From assembly GCF_014648635.1 (NCBI RefSeq), contig NZ_BMRM01000026.1:1-64000 (forward strand): DNA of 64,000 nt, read 5' to 3'. The DNA comes from Streptomyces cinerochromogenes. GTDB taxonomy: Bacteria; Actinomycetota; Actinomycetes; Streptomycetales; Streptomycetaceae. The first letter of the stretch is position 1, and each line of letters begins with the position of its first letter. Both the position numbers and the translations under genes were made by a program. This document shows positions 50,799-63,151 of the stretch, one piece after another. The notes under the pieces are model-generated. The model saw only the letters and a list, made by a program, of their open reading frames with translations, was not told the DNA's origin and did not search any database.

Positions 50799-53700
50799 CT
50801 ACGCCTCGAAGACCTCGCGGACCAGCTGCTCCTGCTCAGCCTGGTGCCGCTTCGCGGAACCCACCGCCGGGGACGACGAGTGCGGGCGCGAGATGCGGCG
50901 CAGGCGCTCGCCGGCCGGGATGTCCGCGCCGACCGCCAGGTCCAGGTGGTCGATCAGGTTGAGCGCGATGAACGGCCAGGCACCCTGGTTCGCCGGCTCC
51001 TCCTGGGCCCACAGGTACTTCTCGGCGTTCGGGTACTTGTTGACCTCCGCCTGGAGCTCGGCACCCGGCAGCGGGTACAGCCGCTCGATGCGGATGATCG
51101 CGGTGTCCGTGGCACCGCGCTTCTGCCGCTCGGCCTCCAGGTCGTAGTAGACCTTGCCGGCGCAGAAGACGACCTTGCGCACCGCGGCCGGGTCGACCGT
51201 GCTGTCGCCGATGACCGGGCGGAACTCGCCCGTCGTGAACTCCTCCGCCTTCGAGGCCGCGGCCTTCAGACGCAGCATCGACTTCGGGGTGAAGACGACC
51301 AGCGGCTTGTGGTGCGGGTTGTGCACCTGCCACCGCAGGAGGTGGAAGTAGTTCGACGGCGAGGTGGGCATGGCGACCGTCATGTTGTTCTGCGCGCACA
51401 GCTGCAGGAACCGCTCGGGACGCGCGGACGAGTGGTCCGGGCCCTGGCCCTCGTAGCCGTGCGGCAGGAGCAGGACGACGCCGGAGGTCTGGCTCCACTT
51501 CTGCTCCGCCGACGAGATGAACTCGTCCACGACCGTCTGCGCGCCGTTGACGAAGTCGCCGAACTGCGCCTCCCACATCACGAGCGCGTCGGGGCGGGCC
51601 AGCGAGTAGCCGTACTCGAAGCCCATCGCCGCGTACTCGGAGAGCAGCGAGTTGTAGACGTTCAGGCGGGCCTGGTCCTCGGAGAGGTACTGCAGCGGGG
51701 TGTACTCCTCGCCGGTCTCCCGGTCGATGAGCACCGCGTGCCGCTGGCCGAAGGTGCCGCGCTGGGAGTCCTGGCCCGCGAGGCGGACCGGGGTGCCCTC
51801 CAGCAGCAGGGAGCCGATGGCGAGGGTCTCGCCCATGCCCCAGTCGATCGTGCCGTCCTCGACCATCGCCGCCCGGCGCTGCAGCTGCGGCTGGAGGCGC
51901 GGGTGGACGGTGATGTGGTCGGGGATGTTGACCTGGGACTCGGCGATCCGCTTGACGACCTCCGAGGAGACCGCGGTCGGGACCGCGACCGGGAAGCCGT
52001 CCTGCGGGGCCTGGGCGTCACCGGCGGCCGGCTGCGAGGTGGCCTCGCGGACCTCGGTGAAGACCTTCTCGAGCTGGCCCTGGTAGTCCTGCAGGGCCTG
52101 CTCGGCCTCTTCCAGGGTGATGTCGCCGCGACCGATGAGGGACTCGGTGTAGAGCTTGCGCACCGAGCGCTTCTTGTCGATCAGGTCGTACATCAGCGGC
52201 TGGGTGAAGGCCGGGTTGTCCGACTCGTTGTGACCGCGGCGGCGGTAGCAGATGAGGTCGATCACCACGTCCTTGTTGAACGCCTGGCGGAACTCGAAGG
52301 CGAGCCGCGCGACGCGCACGACGGCCTCGGGGTCGTCGCCGTTCACGTGGAAGATCGGGGCCTCGATCATGCGCGCGACGTCCGTCGCGTACATGGAGGA
52401 ACGCGAGGACTCGGGCGCGGCGGTGAAGCCGACCTGGTTGTTGATGACGATGTGGACCGTGCCGCCGGTGCGGTAGCCGCGCAGCTGCGACATGTTCAGG
52501 GTCTCGGCCACCACGCCCTGGCCCGCGAAGGCCGCGTCGCCGTGGATCGCCACCGGCAGGACCGTGAAGTCCGTGCCGCCCTTGTTGATGATGTCCTGCT
52601 TGGCGCGGGCGACGCCCTCCAGGACCGGGTCCACCGCCTCCAGGTGCGAGGGGTTCGCCACCAGGGAGACCTTGATCTGCTCGCCGTCCAGGCCGGTGAA
52701 CGTGCCTTCGGCGCCCAGGTGGTACTTCACGTCGCCGGAGCCGTGCATCGACTTCGGGTCGAGGTTGCCCTCGAACTCGCGGAAGATCTGCGCGTACGAC
52801 TTGCCGACGATGTTGGCGAGGACGTTCAGGCGGCCGCGGTGGGCCATGCCGATGACGACCTCGTCGAGCCGCGATTCGGCCGCGGAGTCGATGACCGCGT
52901 CGAGCAGCGGGATGACGGACTCGCCGCCCTCCAGCGAGAAGCGCTTCTGGCCGACGTACTTCGTCTGCAGGAACGTCTCGAAGGCCTCCGCGGCGTTCAG
53001 CCGGCGCAGGATCCGCAGCTGCTCCTCACGCTCCATCTTGGCGTGCGGGCGCTCGACACGGTCCTGGATCCACTTGCGCTGCTTGGGGTCCTGGATGTGC
53101 ATGAACTCGATGCCGGTGGTGCGGCAGTACGAGTCGCGGAGCACGCCGAGGATGTCGCGCAGCTTCATCATCGACTTGCCGGCGAAGCCGCCGACGGCGA
53201 ACTCGCGCTCCAGGTCCCACAGGGTGAGGCCGTGCTCGACGATGTCCAGGTCGGGGTGCTTGCGCTGCTTGTACTCCAGCGGGTCGGTGTCGGCCATGAC
53301 GTGGCCGCGGACCCGGTAGGAGTGGATCAGCTCGAAGACGCGGGCGGCCTTGGTGACGTCGTCGTCGTGCGAGGCGTCGATGTCGCGCAGCCAGCGGACC
53401 GGCTCGTACGGGATCCGCAGCGCCTCGAAGATGTCGTCGTAGAAGCCGTTCTCGCCGAGCAGCAGGTTGGCGACGGTGCGCAGGAACTCGCCGGAGGCGG
53501 CGCCCTGGATGACCCGGTGGTCGTAGGTCGACGTGAGCGTCATGACCTTGGAGATGCCGAGCTTGTTCAGGGTGTCCTGGCTGGTGCCCTGGAACTCCGC
53601 CGGGTAGTCCATGGAGCCGACGCCCATGATCACGGACTGGCCGGGCATCAGACGCGGCACGGAGTGGACGGTGCCGAGGCCGCCGGGGTTGGTCAGGGAG

Positions 53701-54578
53701 ACCGTGACACCGGTGAAGTCGTCCATCGTCAGCTTGCCCTCGCGGGCGCGGCGGACGATGTCCTCGTAGGCCTGCCAGAACTCGAAGAAGTTCAGCGTCT
53801 CGGCCTTCTTGATGGCGGCCACGACGAGCTGGCGGTCACCGTTCGGCTTGACCAGGTCGATGGCCAGGCCGAGGTTGACGTGCGGCGGCTTGACGAGGGT
53901 CGGCTTGCCGTCCTTCTCGCCGAACGACCAGTTCATCGACGGCATGGCCTTGATGGCCTGCACCATCGCGAAGCCGATCAGGTGCGTGAAGGAGATCTTC
54001 CCGCCCCGGGCGCGCTTCAGGTGGTTGTTGATGACGATCCGGTTGTCGAACAGCAGCTTCACCGGGACCGCGCGGACCGAGGTGGCGGTCGGCAGCTCCA
54101 GCGAGGCGTTCATGTTCTTCGCGACGGCGGCCGACGGGCCACGCAGCGTCACGTACTCGGGACCGTCGGGTGCCTCCGTGGCGGGGGCGGCCTTGGCCTT
54201 CGGCTGAGCGGGCGCCTGTGCGGGCGTCGCCGGCTTGGCCGGGGCGGGGGCCGGGGCCTTCGCCGCGGGGGCGGGGGCCGGAGCCGCGGGGGCGGCCTGG
54301 GGGGCCGGGGCCGGAGCCGCGGGCTGGGGCTTCGGGGCCGTGGTGGTCTCTGCGGCCCCCGTGGCCGCAGTACCTGCCGGAGCCGGGGTGGCAGGAGCAC
54401 CCGGCTTGTAATCGGCGAAGAAGTCCCACCAGGCGCGGTCTACCGAATTCGGGTCCTGGAGGTACTGCTGATAGATCTCGTCGACGAGCCACTCGTTCGG
54501 ACCGAACGCGGCAGCGGGGTTCTTCCCGGCTTGGTCGTCGGTGGAGATGCTCGAGTTACTGGGGGACTGTGGCGACAC
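50799..54578 (-). CDS. kgd: Fused 2-oxoglutarate dehydrogenase E1 / succinyltransferase-like subunit
   Basis: A 1259-residue enzyme of the actinobacterial Kgd/OdhA type, which feeds 2-oxoglutarate into the TCA cycle with thiamine diphosphate. A short N-terminal segment ([21 protein letters not shown]) is followed by an Ala/Pro/Lys linker (about 65-150) and an E2-like acyltransferase domain (about 155-385) with the active-site [13 protein letters not shown]. Then come the E1 domains (about 400-1255) with [14 protein letters not shown] and GDAAFAGQG. It lacks a lipoyl domain, as expected, and needs DlaT/Lpd and a GarA/OdhI-type regulator elsewhere. I chose GTG 54578 (MSPQSPSN), the conserved Streptomyces start; GTG 54605 is an alternative. 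Confidence 0.93.
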   Translation of the reverse strand: MSPQSPSNSSISTDDQAGKNPAAAFGPNEWLVDEIYQQYLQDPNSVDRAWWDFFADYKPGAPATPAPAGTAATGAAETTTAPKPQPAAPAPAPQAAPAAPAPAPAAKAPAPAPAKPATPAQAPAQPKAKAAPATEAPDGPEYVTLRGPSAAVAKNMNASLELPTATSVRAVPVKLLFDNRIVINNHLKRARGGKISFTHLIGFAMVQAIKAMPSMNWSFGEKDGKPTLVKPPHVNLGLAIDLVKPNGDRQLVVAAIKKAETLNFFEFWQAYEDIVRRAREGKLTMDDFTGVTVSLTNPGGLGTVHSVPRLMPGQSVIMGVGSMDYPAEFQGTSQDTLNKLGISKVMTLTSTYDHRVIQGAASGEFLRTVANLLLGENGFYDDIFEALRIPYEPVRWLRDIDASHDDDVTKAARVFELIHSYRVRGHVMADTDPLEYKQRKHPDLDIVEHGLTLWDLEREFAVGGFAGKSMMKLRDILGVLRDSYCRTTGIEFMHIQDPKQRKWIQDRVERPHAKMEREEQLRILRRLNAAEAFETFLQTKYVGQKRFSLEGGESVIPLLDAVIDSAAESRLDEVVIGMAHRGRLNVLANIVGKSYAQIFREFEGNLDPKSMHGSGDVKYHLGAEGTFTGLDGEQIKVSLVANPSHLEAVDPVLEGVARAKQDIINKGGTDFTVLPVAIHGDAAFAGQGVVAETLNMSQLRGYRTGGTVHIVINNQVGFTAAPESSRSSMYATDVARMIEAPIFHVNGDDPEAVVRVARLAFEFRQAFNKDVVIDLICYRRRGHNESDNPAFTQPLMYDLIDKKRSVRKLYTESLIGRGDITLEEAEQALQDYQGQLEKVFTEVREATSQPAAGDAQAPQDGFPVAVPTAVSSEVVKRIAESQVNIPDHITVHPRLQPQLQRRAAMVEDGTIDWGMGETLAIGSLLLEGTPVRLAGQDSQRGTFGQRHAVLIDRETGEEYTPLQYLSEDQARLNVYNSLLSEYAAMGFEYGYSLARPDALVMWEAQFGDFVNGAQTVVDEFISSAEQKWSQTSGVVLLLPHGYEGQGPDHSSARPERFLQLCAQNNMTVAMPTSPSNYFHLLRWQVHNPHHKPLVVFTPKSMLRLKAAASKAEEFTTGEFRPVIGDSTVDPAAVRKVVFCAGKVYYDLEAERQKRGATDTAIIRIERLYPLPGAELQAEVNKYPNAEKYLWAQEEPANQGAWPFIALNLIDHLDLAVGADIPAGERLRRISRPHSSSPAVGSAKRHQAEQEQLVREVFEA

Positions 54579-54879
54579 GGCGGCAACCGCCCTCTTCCGC
54601 TTCACAAGGTGATGGACAGCGGGAATAAAGGCTACGCCTCCCTGGGCGGGAAGGTCAGGCCGGGCAAGGTCATCGTCGTGTAAGTCACATCAAGAATCTT
54701 GTTTCAGGGCTTGATATGGCGGGAAACAAGCGTGGTTCCACTGTGCGAGGGTGCGTCGGCCCGGGCCCGGCGCACCCTGGTCGGACGGGTGGCGCGGGCC
54801 TGTCTCTGATCACACGTGTCCAGCTGCGCGGAGTGGCGGCGACCGTCGTGGATCTTGCGCTTCCGGTTCGGACTTTACG
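54579..54879 (-). promoter_or_regulatory. kgd promoter region with nested palindromes
   Basis: About 300 bp separate kgd from the histidine kinase gene upstream on the same strand. It contains CAAGAATCTTG (54691-54701), nested in an ATCAAG...CTTGAT inverted repeat (54689-54694 and 54710-54715), about 110-135 bp before kgd, and GTAAGTCAC just before it. No gene is visible. Confidence 0.4.
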
Positions 54880-56004
54880 TCAACTTGAGACGGAAGTCAG
54901 GCCCGGGAGAGTGACGATGATCCTGCAGCCCCGCTCGGATTCGGCCACACCGATCCGGCCGCCGTGGAGATCCACCGCCCAGCGGGCGATCGCCAGCCCC
55001 AGCCCCGTACCGCCGTCGCTGCCCGGGCCGTGCGGCCGGGTGACGGCACCCCGGTTGAACCGCTCGAACACCCGGTGCCACTCGGACCGGGGGATGCCGG
55101 GGCCCTCGTCCAGGACCTCCAGCTCCAGCGACTCCGGCTGCGGCCCCCGGCGCGCCCGTACGGTCACCCGGCCGTGCGGCGGGCTGTGCTTGACCGCGTT
55201 GTCGATCAGGTTGGCGACGACCTGGTGGATGCGCTCGGGGTCGGCGTGCGCCGTCAGCTCCGGCGGGGAGACGTCGAGGTGCAGATGGACGTCCGTGCGG
55301 GTGTGGCTGCCGGAACCGGTGGCCATGCCCGCGCGCGCGGAGGCCACCATGTTGGCCTCCTTCAGCACGCCCGAGAGGTACGGCCACACCTCGAACCGGC
55401 GCAGCTTCAGCGGGACGACGCCGTTGTCCAGCCGGGACAGGTCCAGCAGGGTCTCCACCAGGCGGCCGAGCCGCTCGGTCTGCTTCAGGGCCGTCCGCAT
55501 GGTCTCCGGGTCGGCCTGGGTGACCCCGTCCACGATGTTCTCCAGCACCGCCCGCAGCCCGGCGATGGGCGTGCGCAGCTCGTGGGAGACGTTCGCGACC
55601 AGCTCCTTGCGCTGGTTGTCCTGGGCCTCCAGCTCATCGGCCATGACGTTGATCGTCTGGGCCAGGTCGCCGAGTTCGTCCCGGCGGTTCTCGCGCACCC
55701 GGCGGGTGTAGTCGCCCTGGGAGATGGAGCGGGCCACCGCGTTCATCTCGTCCAGCGGCATGGTGAGCGAGTGCGCCACGAACTGCGTGATCAGCAGGGT
55801 GGCGATCATCGAGAAGACCGTGATGAAGCGCAGCTCGGTCTTGGTGTGCACCGCGACGATCGACAGACCGGTGGTGATCAGCACCGAGATGACGACCAGC
55901 GCGCCCAGCTTGGTCTTGATCGAGAACGGGCGTACACCGCCCCAGGGCTCCTCGCCGAGGGTCCCGGGGCTCCTCCGTGCGGTCCGGCGCCCGTCGCCGC
56001 TCAC
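54880..56004 (-). CDS. Two-component sensor histidine kinase
   Basis: A 374-residue membrane kinase. Two helices (about 33-53, LGALVVISVLITTGLSIVAVH, and 60-80) are separated by only a few residues, so it has almost no extracellular sensor and may sense in the membrane. A HAMP domain (about 81-133) leads to HisKA with phospho-His141 (VSHELRTP) and an HATPase (N box ANLIDNAVKHSPP, G boxes DEGPGIP and GTGLGLAIA). GTG 56004 overlaps the regulator stop (GTGA). It is paired with the OmpR-type regulator upstream and separated from kgd by a promoter region. The signal is unknown. Confidence 0.9.
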   Translation of the reverse strand: MSGDGRRTARRSPGTLGEEPWGGVRPFSIKTKLGALVVISVLITTGLSIVAVHTKTELRFITVFSMIATLLITQFVAHSLTMPLDEMNAVARSISQGDYTRRVRENRRDELGDLAQTINVMADELEAQDNQRKELVANVSHELRTPIAGLRAVLENIVDGVTQADPETMRTALKQTERLGRLVETLLDLSRLDNGVVPLKLRRFEVWPYLSGVLKEANMVASARAGMATGSGSHTRTDVHLHLDVSPPELTAHADPERIHQVVANLIDNAVKHSPPHGRVTVRARRGPQPESLELEVLDEGPGIPRSEWHRVFERFNRGAVTRPHGPGSDGGTGLGLAIARWAVDLHGGRIGVAESERGCRIIVTLPGLTSVSS

Positions 56005-56741
56005 GGGGTCGGTGTCTCCAGCGCGTAGCCCACACCGTGCACGGTACGGATGCGTTCGGCGCCGATCTTCCGCCGCAGCGCCTTGATGTGGCTGTCGACC
56101 GTGCGGGTGCCGGAGGCGTCCGCCCAGTCCCACACCTCGGCCAGCAGCTGCTCCCGGGAGAGCACCGCGCGCGGGGTGTTCGCCAGGCACACCAGCAGGT
56201 CGAACTCGGTGGGTGTCAGGTGGACGTCCTCGGACTTCACCCGCACCCTGCGCTGCGCGTGGTCGATCTCCAGCTCGCCGAGGCGCAGGATGCCGGAGCG
56301 GGGCGTGGCGGCGGCCAGCGCGGCGCGCTCCACCCGGCGCAGCAGCACGTGCACGCGTGCCGCCAGCTCCCGCATCGAGAACGGCTTGGTCATGTAGTCG
56401 TCGGCGCCGACGCCGAGCCCGACCAGCATGTCCGTCTCGTCGTCCCGCGCGGTCAGCATCAGCACCGGCACCGGCCGCTGGGCCTGTACCCGCCGGCACA
56501 CCTCCAGCCCGTCGAAGCCGGGCAGCATGATGTCGAGGATCAGCAGGTCGGGCTGCCAGGCCTCGGCCGTGTCGACGGCGGCAGGACCGTCGGCCGCCGT
56601 CTGCACCAGAAATCCCTCGGCGCGGAGCCGGGCCGCGATGGCGTCGACGATCGTGGGATCGTCCTCGACGACCAGCACCCGGCGCTGTGCGCCCGGGGTG
56701 GTCGTCGCCGCGCCGCTCTGGGAGGTGTGTGTCTGCTCCAT
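56001..56741 (-). CDS. OmpR-family response regulator
   Basis: A 246-residue regulator. The receiver domain (about 20-135) has the acidic pair VVEDDP, phospho-Asp70 in LLILDIMLPG, the LTARDDETD loop and Lys in MTKPFS. The winged-helix domain (about 150-240) carries HLTPTEFDLLVCL and RTVDSHIKALRRKIG. It acts with the kinase encoded downstream (4-base overlap). The N-terminus is about 15 residues longer than usual and Thr/Gly-rich. Targets cannot be read from the window. Confidence 0.92.
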   Translation of the reverse strand: MEQTHTSQSGAATTTPGAQRRVLVVEDDPTIVDAIAARLRAEGFLVQTAADGPAAVDTAEAWQPDLLILDIMLPGFDGLEVCRRVQAQRPVPVLMLTARDDETDMLVGLGVGADDYMTKPFSMRELAARVHVLLRRVERAALAAATPRSGILRLGELEIDHAQRRVRVKSEDVHLTPTEFDLLVCLANTPRAVLSREQLLAEVWDWADASGTRTVDSHIKALRRKIGAERIRTVHGVGYALETPTP

Positions 56742-56853
56742 CGCCCGCCCCTGTTGTTGCTTTCCGGAATCCGTGGGGTGATCCCATGTCTGCGATTGAC
56801 GCTTGAATGATCCGCGTCAGGGCAGCACATTACGGGGACTCGCCGCGCTGTCG

Positions 56854-57531
56854 CTATCCAGGTCGGACGCCGAGGTGGACGGCGTCCGGAACGCCCCGGG
56901 CAACCGGCACCTCTTCGGTACGCACCTGCTGGAACCCGGCATTCCGCAAGCTTCCTTCAAATTCCGGAGAGGGCTCGGCCGACCACACCGCGAGCACCCC
57001 GCCGGGCCTCAACACCCGTGCGCAGGCGGCGAGTCCGGCCGGTGAGTACAGGCTGTCGTTGTCCTCCGTGACGGTCCAGCCGGGCCCGTTGTCGATGTCG
57101 AGGCACAGCGCGTCGAACGTGTCCGATGTCTCATTGACGTACGTCACCAGATCCGCTTCCACGATCGAGGCCCGCGGATCGGCGAGCGCGTCCGCGGACA
57201 CCTCGGCCAGCGGTCCGTCCCGGTGCCAGCCGATCACGGCGGGCTCCCGTTCCACCACGGTGATCCGCCCCCAGGCGGGGTCGGCGGCGGCGTGTGCGAG
57301 CGAGAATCCCACGCCCAGCCCGCCGATCAGCACCCCGGGCGCCGGCCGCCCGTCCAGCGCGCCACGGGCCGCGTCGACCAGCAGCCGCTCCGAACGGCCG
57401 TCGGAGGTGTCCATCAGGAAACAGCCGTTGGCGATGATCTGCAGCAGCGCACCGTGCCTGCGCAGGACCACCTCGCCGTACGGGCCGTCGCGCCGGTCAA
57501 GGACCACAGGGGAGTCGTACACGGCAGTCAT
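56854..57531 (-). CDS. Spermidine-synthase-like SAM-dependent methyltransferase fold protein
   Basis: A 225-residue Rossmann-fold protein related to spermidine synthases: PVVLDRRDGPYGEVVLRRHG, FLMDTSDGRSERLLVDAARG, then PGVLIGGLGVGFSLAHA (motif I, about 71-87) and CLDIDNGPGWTV. The proton-abstracting Asp region is altered, so true polyamine synthesis is doubtful. It may be a methyltransferase or an orphan relative. GGGGG before ATG 57531 supports the start. It is divergent from the rhomboid-like gene. Confidence 0.75.
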   Translation of the reverse strand: MTAVYDSPVVLDRRDGPYGEVVLRRHGALLQIIANGCFLMDTSDGRSERLLVDAARGALDGRPAPGVLIGGLGVGFSLAHAAADPAWGRITVVEREPAVIGWHRDGPLAEVSADALADPRASIVEADLVTYVNETSDTFDALCLDIDNGPGWTVTEDNDSLYSPAGLAACARVLRPGGVLAVWSAEPSPEFEGSLRNAGFQQVRTEEVPVARGVPDAVHLGVRPG

Positions 57532-57726
57532 GCCCCCATCCTGCTCGAACAGCGCCCGGCGTTCACGGGAATTGCGCATGACGCCCCCGGACGTGTGGTG
57601 CGGGACGGGGCCCGGACGCGGCGGGCCGGTGAGAGGTTGCTGTGAATCCGCTCTCGCGTGGCGTCGGTCATAGACAGCGGCACACCGGGCGCGAAGGGTG
57701 GGGCGCGACGGAAGGAGCGCTTCACC

Positions 57727-58524
57727 GTGGAACGGAGCACGACGGGCCCCTCGCCGGGCGTGTCCCCGCCGGCGCCGGGCGCGCCCCTTCCGGACGGCAC
57801 GGCCGCCGCCGCGCCCCCGGTCCTCGCGGGTCTGCTGGACGGCATACCCCGCCAGCGCGGCGCCGCGCCCCCCGCTCCGGCCGGACCCCCCTCCCGCCCG
57901 CTGTCCCGCCCGTGGCGCCCGCTGCACCTGCTGCCCACCCCCGCAGGCACCCCGTTCACCTTCGCCTACACGGCCGTCCTGGCCGTCACCTCCCTGGTCG
58001 CGGCCCTCGCCCACCCGGGTCTGGTGCACGCCCTGCACCAGGAGTCCAGCACGGACGTGGCCCACCTGGTACGCGCGCCCGTGCCGGTGCTCCTGGCGAG
58101 CGCGCTGTGGGTCGCGGGCGGGCTCCTCTCGCCGTACGCGCTCGCCTTCGTGCTGGTGCTCACCGCGCTGGAGCGGCGGGCGGGCGCGCTGCGGGCCGCC
58201 GGCGTCTTCCTGGCCGGCCATGTCCTGGCCACCCTCGCCACCGAGGGCCCGGTGGGTCTCGCCGTCCTCGCCGGCCACCTGCCCGGATCCTCGTTGCACC
58301 GCATGGACTACGGCATCAGCTTCGGCGTGGCCGCGAGCACCGGCGCCCTGGCGGGCCTGCTCCGCCCCTGGTTGCGCTGGCCCCTGCTGGCGCTGGTCGC
58401 CGGCGCACTCGTGGACGGACTGCTGGCGTACACGGATCCCCTGACCGACTGGGGCCACCTGATCGCCCTGGCGATCGGCGTGTCCGCCTGGCCCTTCGTA
58501 CGCGGCCGGCGCCGGCCGGCCTGA
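57727..58524 (+). CDS. Rhomboid-like integral membrane protein
   Basis: A 265-residue protein. The N-terminal 75 residues are Pro/Ala-rich and cytoplasmic. About six helices follow, including FTFAYTAVLAVTSLVAAL and VPVLLASALWVAGGLL. The conserved HRMDYGISFGVAA segment (about 198-210) and the distal DWGHLIALAIG resemble actinobacterial rhomboid-like proteins. The rhomboid GxSG serine is not obvious, so protease activity is uncertain. GTG 57727 follows AAGGAG by nine bases and is preferred to the longer in-frame start at 57658. Confidence 0.7.
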   Translation: MERSTTGPSPGVSPPAPGAPLPDGTAAAAPPVLAGLLDGIPRQRGAAPPAPAGPPSRPLSRPWRPLHLLPTPAGTPFTFAYTAVLAVTSLVAALAHPGLVHALHQESSTDVAHLVRAPVPVLLASALWVAGGLLSPYALAFVLVLTALERRAGALRAAGVFLAGHVLATLATEGPVGLAVLAGHLPGSSLHRMDYGISFGVAASTGALAGLLRPWLRWPLLALVAGALVDGLLAYTDPLTDWGHLIALAIGVSAWPFVRGRRRPA

Positions 58525-58654
58525 GGCGCGCGGGCAGCCGCGGGGCCGGCCGCGACGCACCCGCGCTCGCATCCGCTGCCGCGGTGGCACCCCTTCGGCG
58601 CACATGATCGCTCACAGCGAACACCCCCTCGGGAACAATGGGAGGCGCCAGAAC

Positions 58655-58675
58655 ATTGAGTCGGCATAGCTCAAG
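58655..58675. promoter_or_regulatory. HAIR operator (HspR-binding) before lon
   Basis: ATTGAGT-N7-GCTCAAG matches the HAIR consensus CTTGAGT-N7-ACTCAAG at 12 of 14 positions. It lies 21 bp before the lon ATG. HspR control of lon is known in Streptomyces; heat shock would relieve repression. Confidence 0.88.
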
Positions 58676-58696
58676 TTGACTGCCGAAGGGGAAATC

Positions 58697-61123
<2,427 letters not shown>

Positions 61124-61150
61124 CGACCGCTTCCGGGCGAGCGTCCGGAC

Positions 61151-61192
61151 GGGGGAGGCCCGGGTCCCGTGAGGGAGCCCCGGGCCTTCCCC
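61151..61192 (+). terminator. Terminator of lon
   Basis: GGGGGAGGCCCGGG pairs with CCCGGGCCTTCCCC (one mismatch). A direct repeat GTGCGCGCCGGCCC follows at 61193 and 61211. Confidence 0.7.
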
Positions 61193-61272
61193 GTGCGCGC
61201 CGGCCCCCCCCGTGCGCGCCGGCCCTGTCTCCGCCATGGGCCCGGAAGGGGATCACTCGGTAGAATTCAGAC

Positions 61273-62352
61273 GTGACGTGGGCTCCCGACAGCGCCTCCG
61301 GCCTGATCGGGGCCGAGATCGCGGGCTACCGGGTGGAGCGCGAACTCGGCCGTGGCGGGATGGCCGTCGTCTACTGCGCCAAGGACCTGCGTCTCGGCCG
61401 CACGGTCGCCCTGAAGCTGCTCGCCCCCGAGTACACCCGCAACGAGGCCTTCCGCAGCCGCTTCGCCCAGGAGTCCCGGGTGGCCGCCGCCATCGACCAC
61501 CCCAACATCGTGCCGGTCTTCGAGGCCGGCGAGGCGGACGGGGTGCTGTACATCGCCATGTGCTTCGTGGCCGGCCTCGACCTGCGCGCCCTGCTGGACC
61601 GCGAGGGCCCCCTCCCGGTGCCGACCGCGCTGCGCATCGCCGCCCAGCTCGCCTCCGCCCTCGACGCGGCCCACGCCCGCGACCTGGTGCACCGGGACGT
61701 CAAGCCCGGCAACGTGCTGATCACCAAGGGCGTCGACAGCGACCACCCGGAGCACGTGTACCTCACCGACTTCGGGCTGGCCAAGAAGTCCCTGTCGCTC
61801 ACCGGGTTCACCACGGCGGGCGAGTTCGTCGGCACGCTGGACTACGTGGCGCCCGAGCGGATCGCCGGCCGCCCGGTGGACGGCCGTTCCGACCAGTACA
61901 GCCTCGCCTGTGTGGTCCACGAGACCCTCGCGGGCACCCCGCCCTTCCAGCGGGCGGACCACCTGGAGCTGCTCTGGGCCCACCAGTACGACCCGCCGCC
62001 CGCGCTGAGCAAGAGACGGCCGGACATCCCCGCCGCCGCGGACGAGATCCTGCGCCGGGCCCTGGCGAAGATTCCCGACGACCGCTACGCCACCTGCCTG
62101 GAGTTCGTCGGGGCCCTGCGCGGCGCCGTCGGCGGCGCGGGCCGGGGCGGGGCCGTACCGGCGTCCGCGGACCTGCCCCCGGCCGCCCGCTGCGCGGACC
62201 CCGCCGAGCAGCGGGCCGAGCCGCCCGCTCCTCCCGTGACGTCGGCGCCTCCCGCCCCTCCCGCGCCGTCCGCCCCTGCCGTGCCGTCCGCGCCTGCCGA
62301 GCCGCCCGAGCCCCCGTCCTGGGCCTGTCCCGTGCTCCGGGCACCCCCCTAG
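61273..62352 (+). CDS. Serine/threonine protein kinase (Pkn, Hanks type)
   Basis: A 359-residue kinase. The catalytic domain is about 15-275: GRGGMAVVY (Gly loop, about 26-34), VALKLL with the ATP Lys, LVHRDVKPGNVL (catalytic Asp), TDFGLA and VAPERI. The activation loop SLTGFTTAGEFVGT carries Thr residues for autophosphorylation. The C-terminal 75 residues are Ala/Pro-rich and there is no membrane helix or PASTA domain, so this is a soluble kinase. GTG 61273 is the start. It may share a transcript with the two small secreted peptides that follow. Confidence 0.88.
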   Translation: MTWAPDSASGLIGAEIAGYRVERELGRGGMAVVYCAKDLRLGRTVALKLLAPEYTRNEAFRSRFAQESRVAAAIDHPNIVPVFEAGEADGVLYIAMCFVAGLDLRALLDREGPLPVPTALRIAAQLASALDAAHARDLVHRDVKPGNVLITKGVDSDHPEHVYLTDFGLAKKSLSLTGFTTAGEFVGTLDYVAPERIAGRPVDGRSDQYSLACVVHETLAGTPPFQRADHLELLWAHQYDPPPALSKRRPDIPAAADEILRRALAKIPDDRYATCLEFVGALRGAVGGAGRGGAVPASADLPPAARCADPAEQRAEPPAPPVTSAPPAPPAPSAPAVPSAPAEPPEPPSWACPVLRAPP

Positions 62353-62489
62353 GGGCCGCGTTCCGTGCCGTCAAGTCCCGAGTCCTCGGAACATGACCCC
62401 GCCCCGCCGTTCCGGCCTACTGGAAGTGCGGGCCGCACCGGAGACACCGGACACCGACCAGGGCCCGCGGAACAAGGCAGGAGAGAACC

Positions 62490-62783
62490 GTGAAGCACAT
62501 GATCAGTACCTGCGCGGTGCGCCAGTGGATGCGGGGCAGGCGTCTGGCCGCGATCGTCGTCTCGGCCGGTGCCGTCGCCGGCGGGGTGATGCTGCCGGCC
62601 GTCAGCGCGAGCGCGGCCCCGGCGCCGACGGTCGCCCAGGCATCGGCGCACCAGGGTTACGGGCACCACGACCACGACCACGGGCACCACGACCACCACC
62701 ACAAGTACTACTACTGCTGGTGGCACCAGGGGTACCACCAGTACATCTGCAAGTGGGTCTACTGGGACAACGACTGGGACTGA
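62490..62783 (+). CDS. Small secreted His/Tyr/Trp-rich protein
   Basis: A 97-residue protein with an N-terminal signal peptide (basic start, then LAAIVVSAGAVAGGVMLPAV and ASA before the cut). The mature part is a short Ala-rich linker followed by YGHHDHDHGHHDHHHKYYY and a Trp/Tyr-rich end with two Cys (CWWHQGYHQYICKW). The His cluster suggests metal (Ni, Zn, Cu) binding at the cell surface. I know no family. GTG 62490 follows GGAGAG. A shorter paralogue follows 95 bp later. Confidence 0.7.
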   Translation: MKHMISTCAVRQWMRGRRLAAIVVSAGAVAGGVMLPAVSASAAPAPTVAQASAHQGYGHHDHDHGHHDHHHKYYYCWWHQGYHQYICKWVYWDNDWD

Positions 62784-62877
62784 CCGCCTCGCCCCGCCGG
62801 TGCGGCCCCTTGGACGTGTGGGGCGCACCGGCGACACCGGACATGACCACGGCCCGCGAACGAGGCAGGCGAGAACC

Positions 62878-63081
62878 ATGAAACACCTGATCAGGACCTG
62901 CGTGGAGGGTGGCCGGCGGCGGAGCAGGCAGTTGGCCGTGATCGTCTTCTCGGTCGGTGCGATCGCTGGAGGCGTGCTGCTGCCCGCCGTCACATCGACG
63001 GTGGTCCACGCCCCGGCGCACGAGCACCGGCACCTGGAGCACCACGGGAACCATTTCGACTGGGAGGCCCACTGGTACTAG
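62878..63081 (+). CDS. Small secreted His-containing protein, paralogue of the previous one
   Basis: A 67-residue protein with the same signal peptide plan (MKHLIRTC, basic stretch, AVIVFSVGAIAGGVLLPAV) as the gene at 62490. The mature part is shorter with HAPAHEHRHLEHHGNHFDWEAHWY and no Cys. The DNA upstream of both starts is also similar (CACCGGMGACACCGGACA and GAGAACCRTGAARCACMTGATC), so the pair arose by tandem duplication and then diverged. ATG 62878 follows a GGCAGGCGAG ribosome site. Confidence 0.7.
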   Translation: MKHLIRTCVEGGRRRSRQLAVIVFSVGAIAGGVLLPAVTSTVVHAPAHEHRHLEHHGNHFDWEAHWY

Positions 63082-63085
63082 CCGG

Positions 63086-63121
63086 CCCCCGCCCCGCCCG
63101 CTCCCCGCGGCGGGGCGGGGG
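63086..63121. terminator. Bidirectional terminator after the His-rich genes
   Basis: CCCCCGCCCCGCC (63086-63098) pairs perfectly with GGCGGGGCGGGGG (63109-63121), between the convergent His-rich peptide gene and the phosphatase gene. Confidence 0.8.
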
Positions 63122-63151
63122 TGTGTCCGCGTCCGGGGCCGGCGTCCGGGG

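Noticed and set aside
50844-54683. A 1279-residue plus-strand frame over kgd.
   Set aside because: It is antisense to a perfect Kgd sequence and shows only low-complexity translation.
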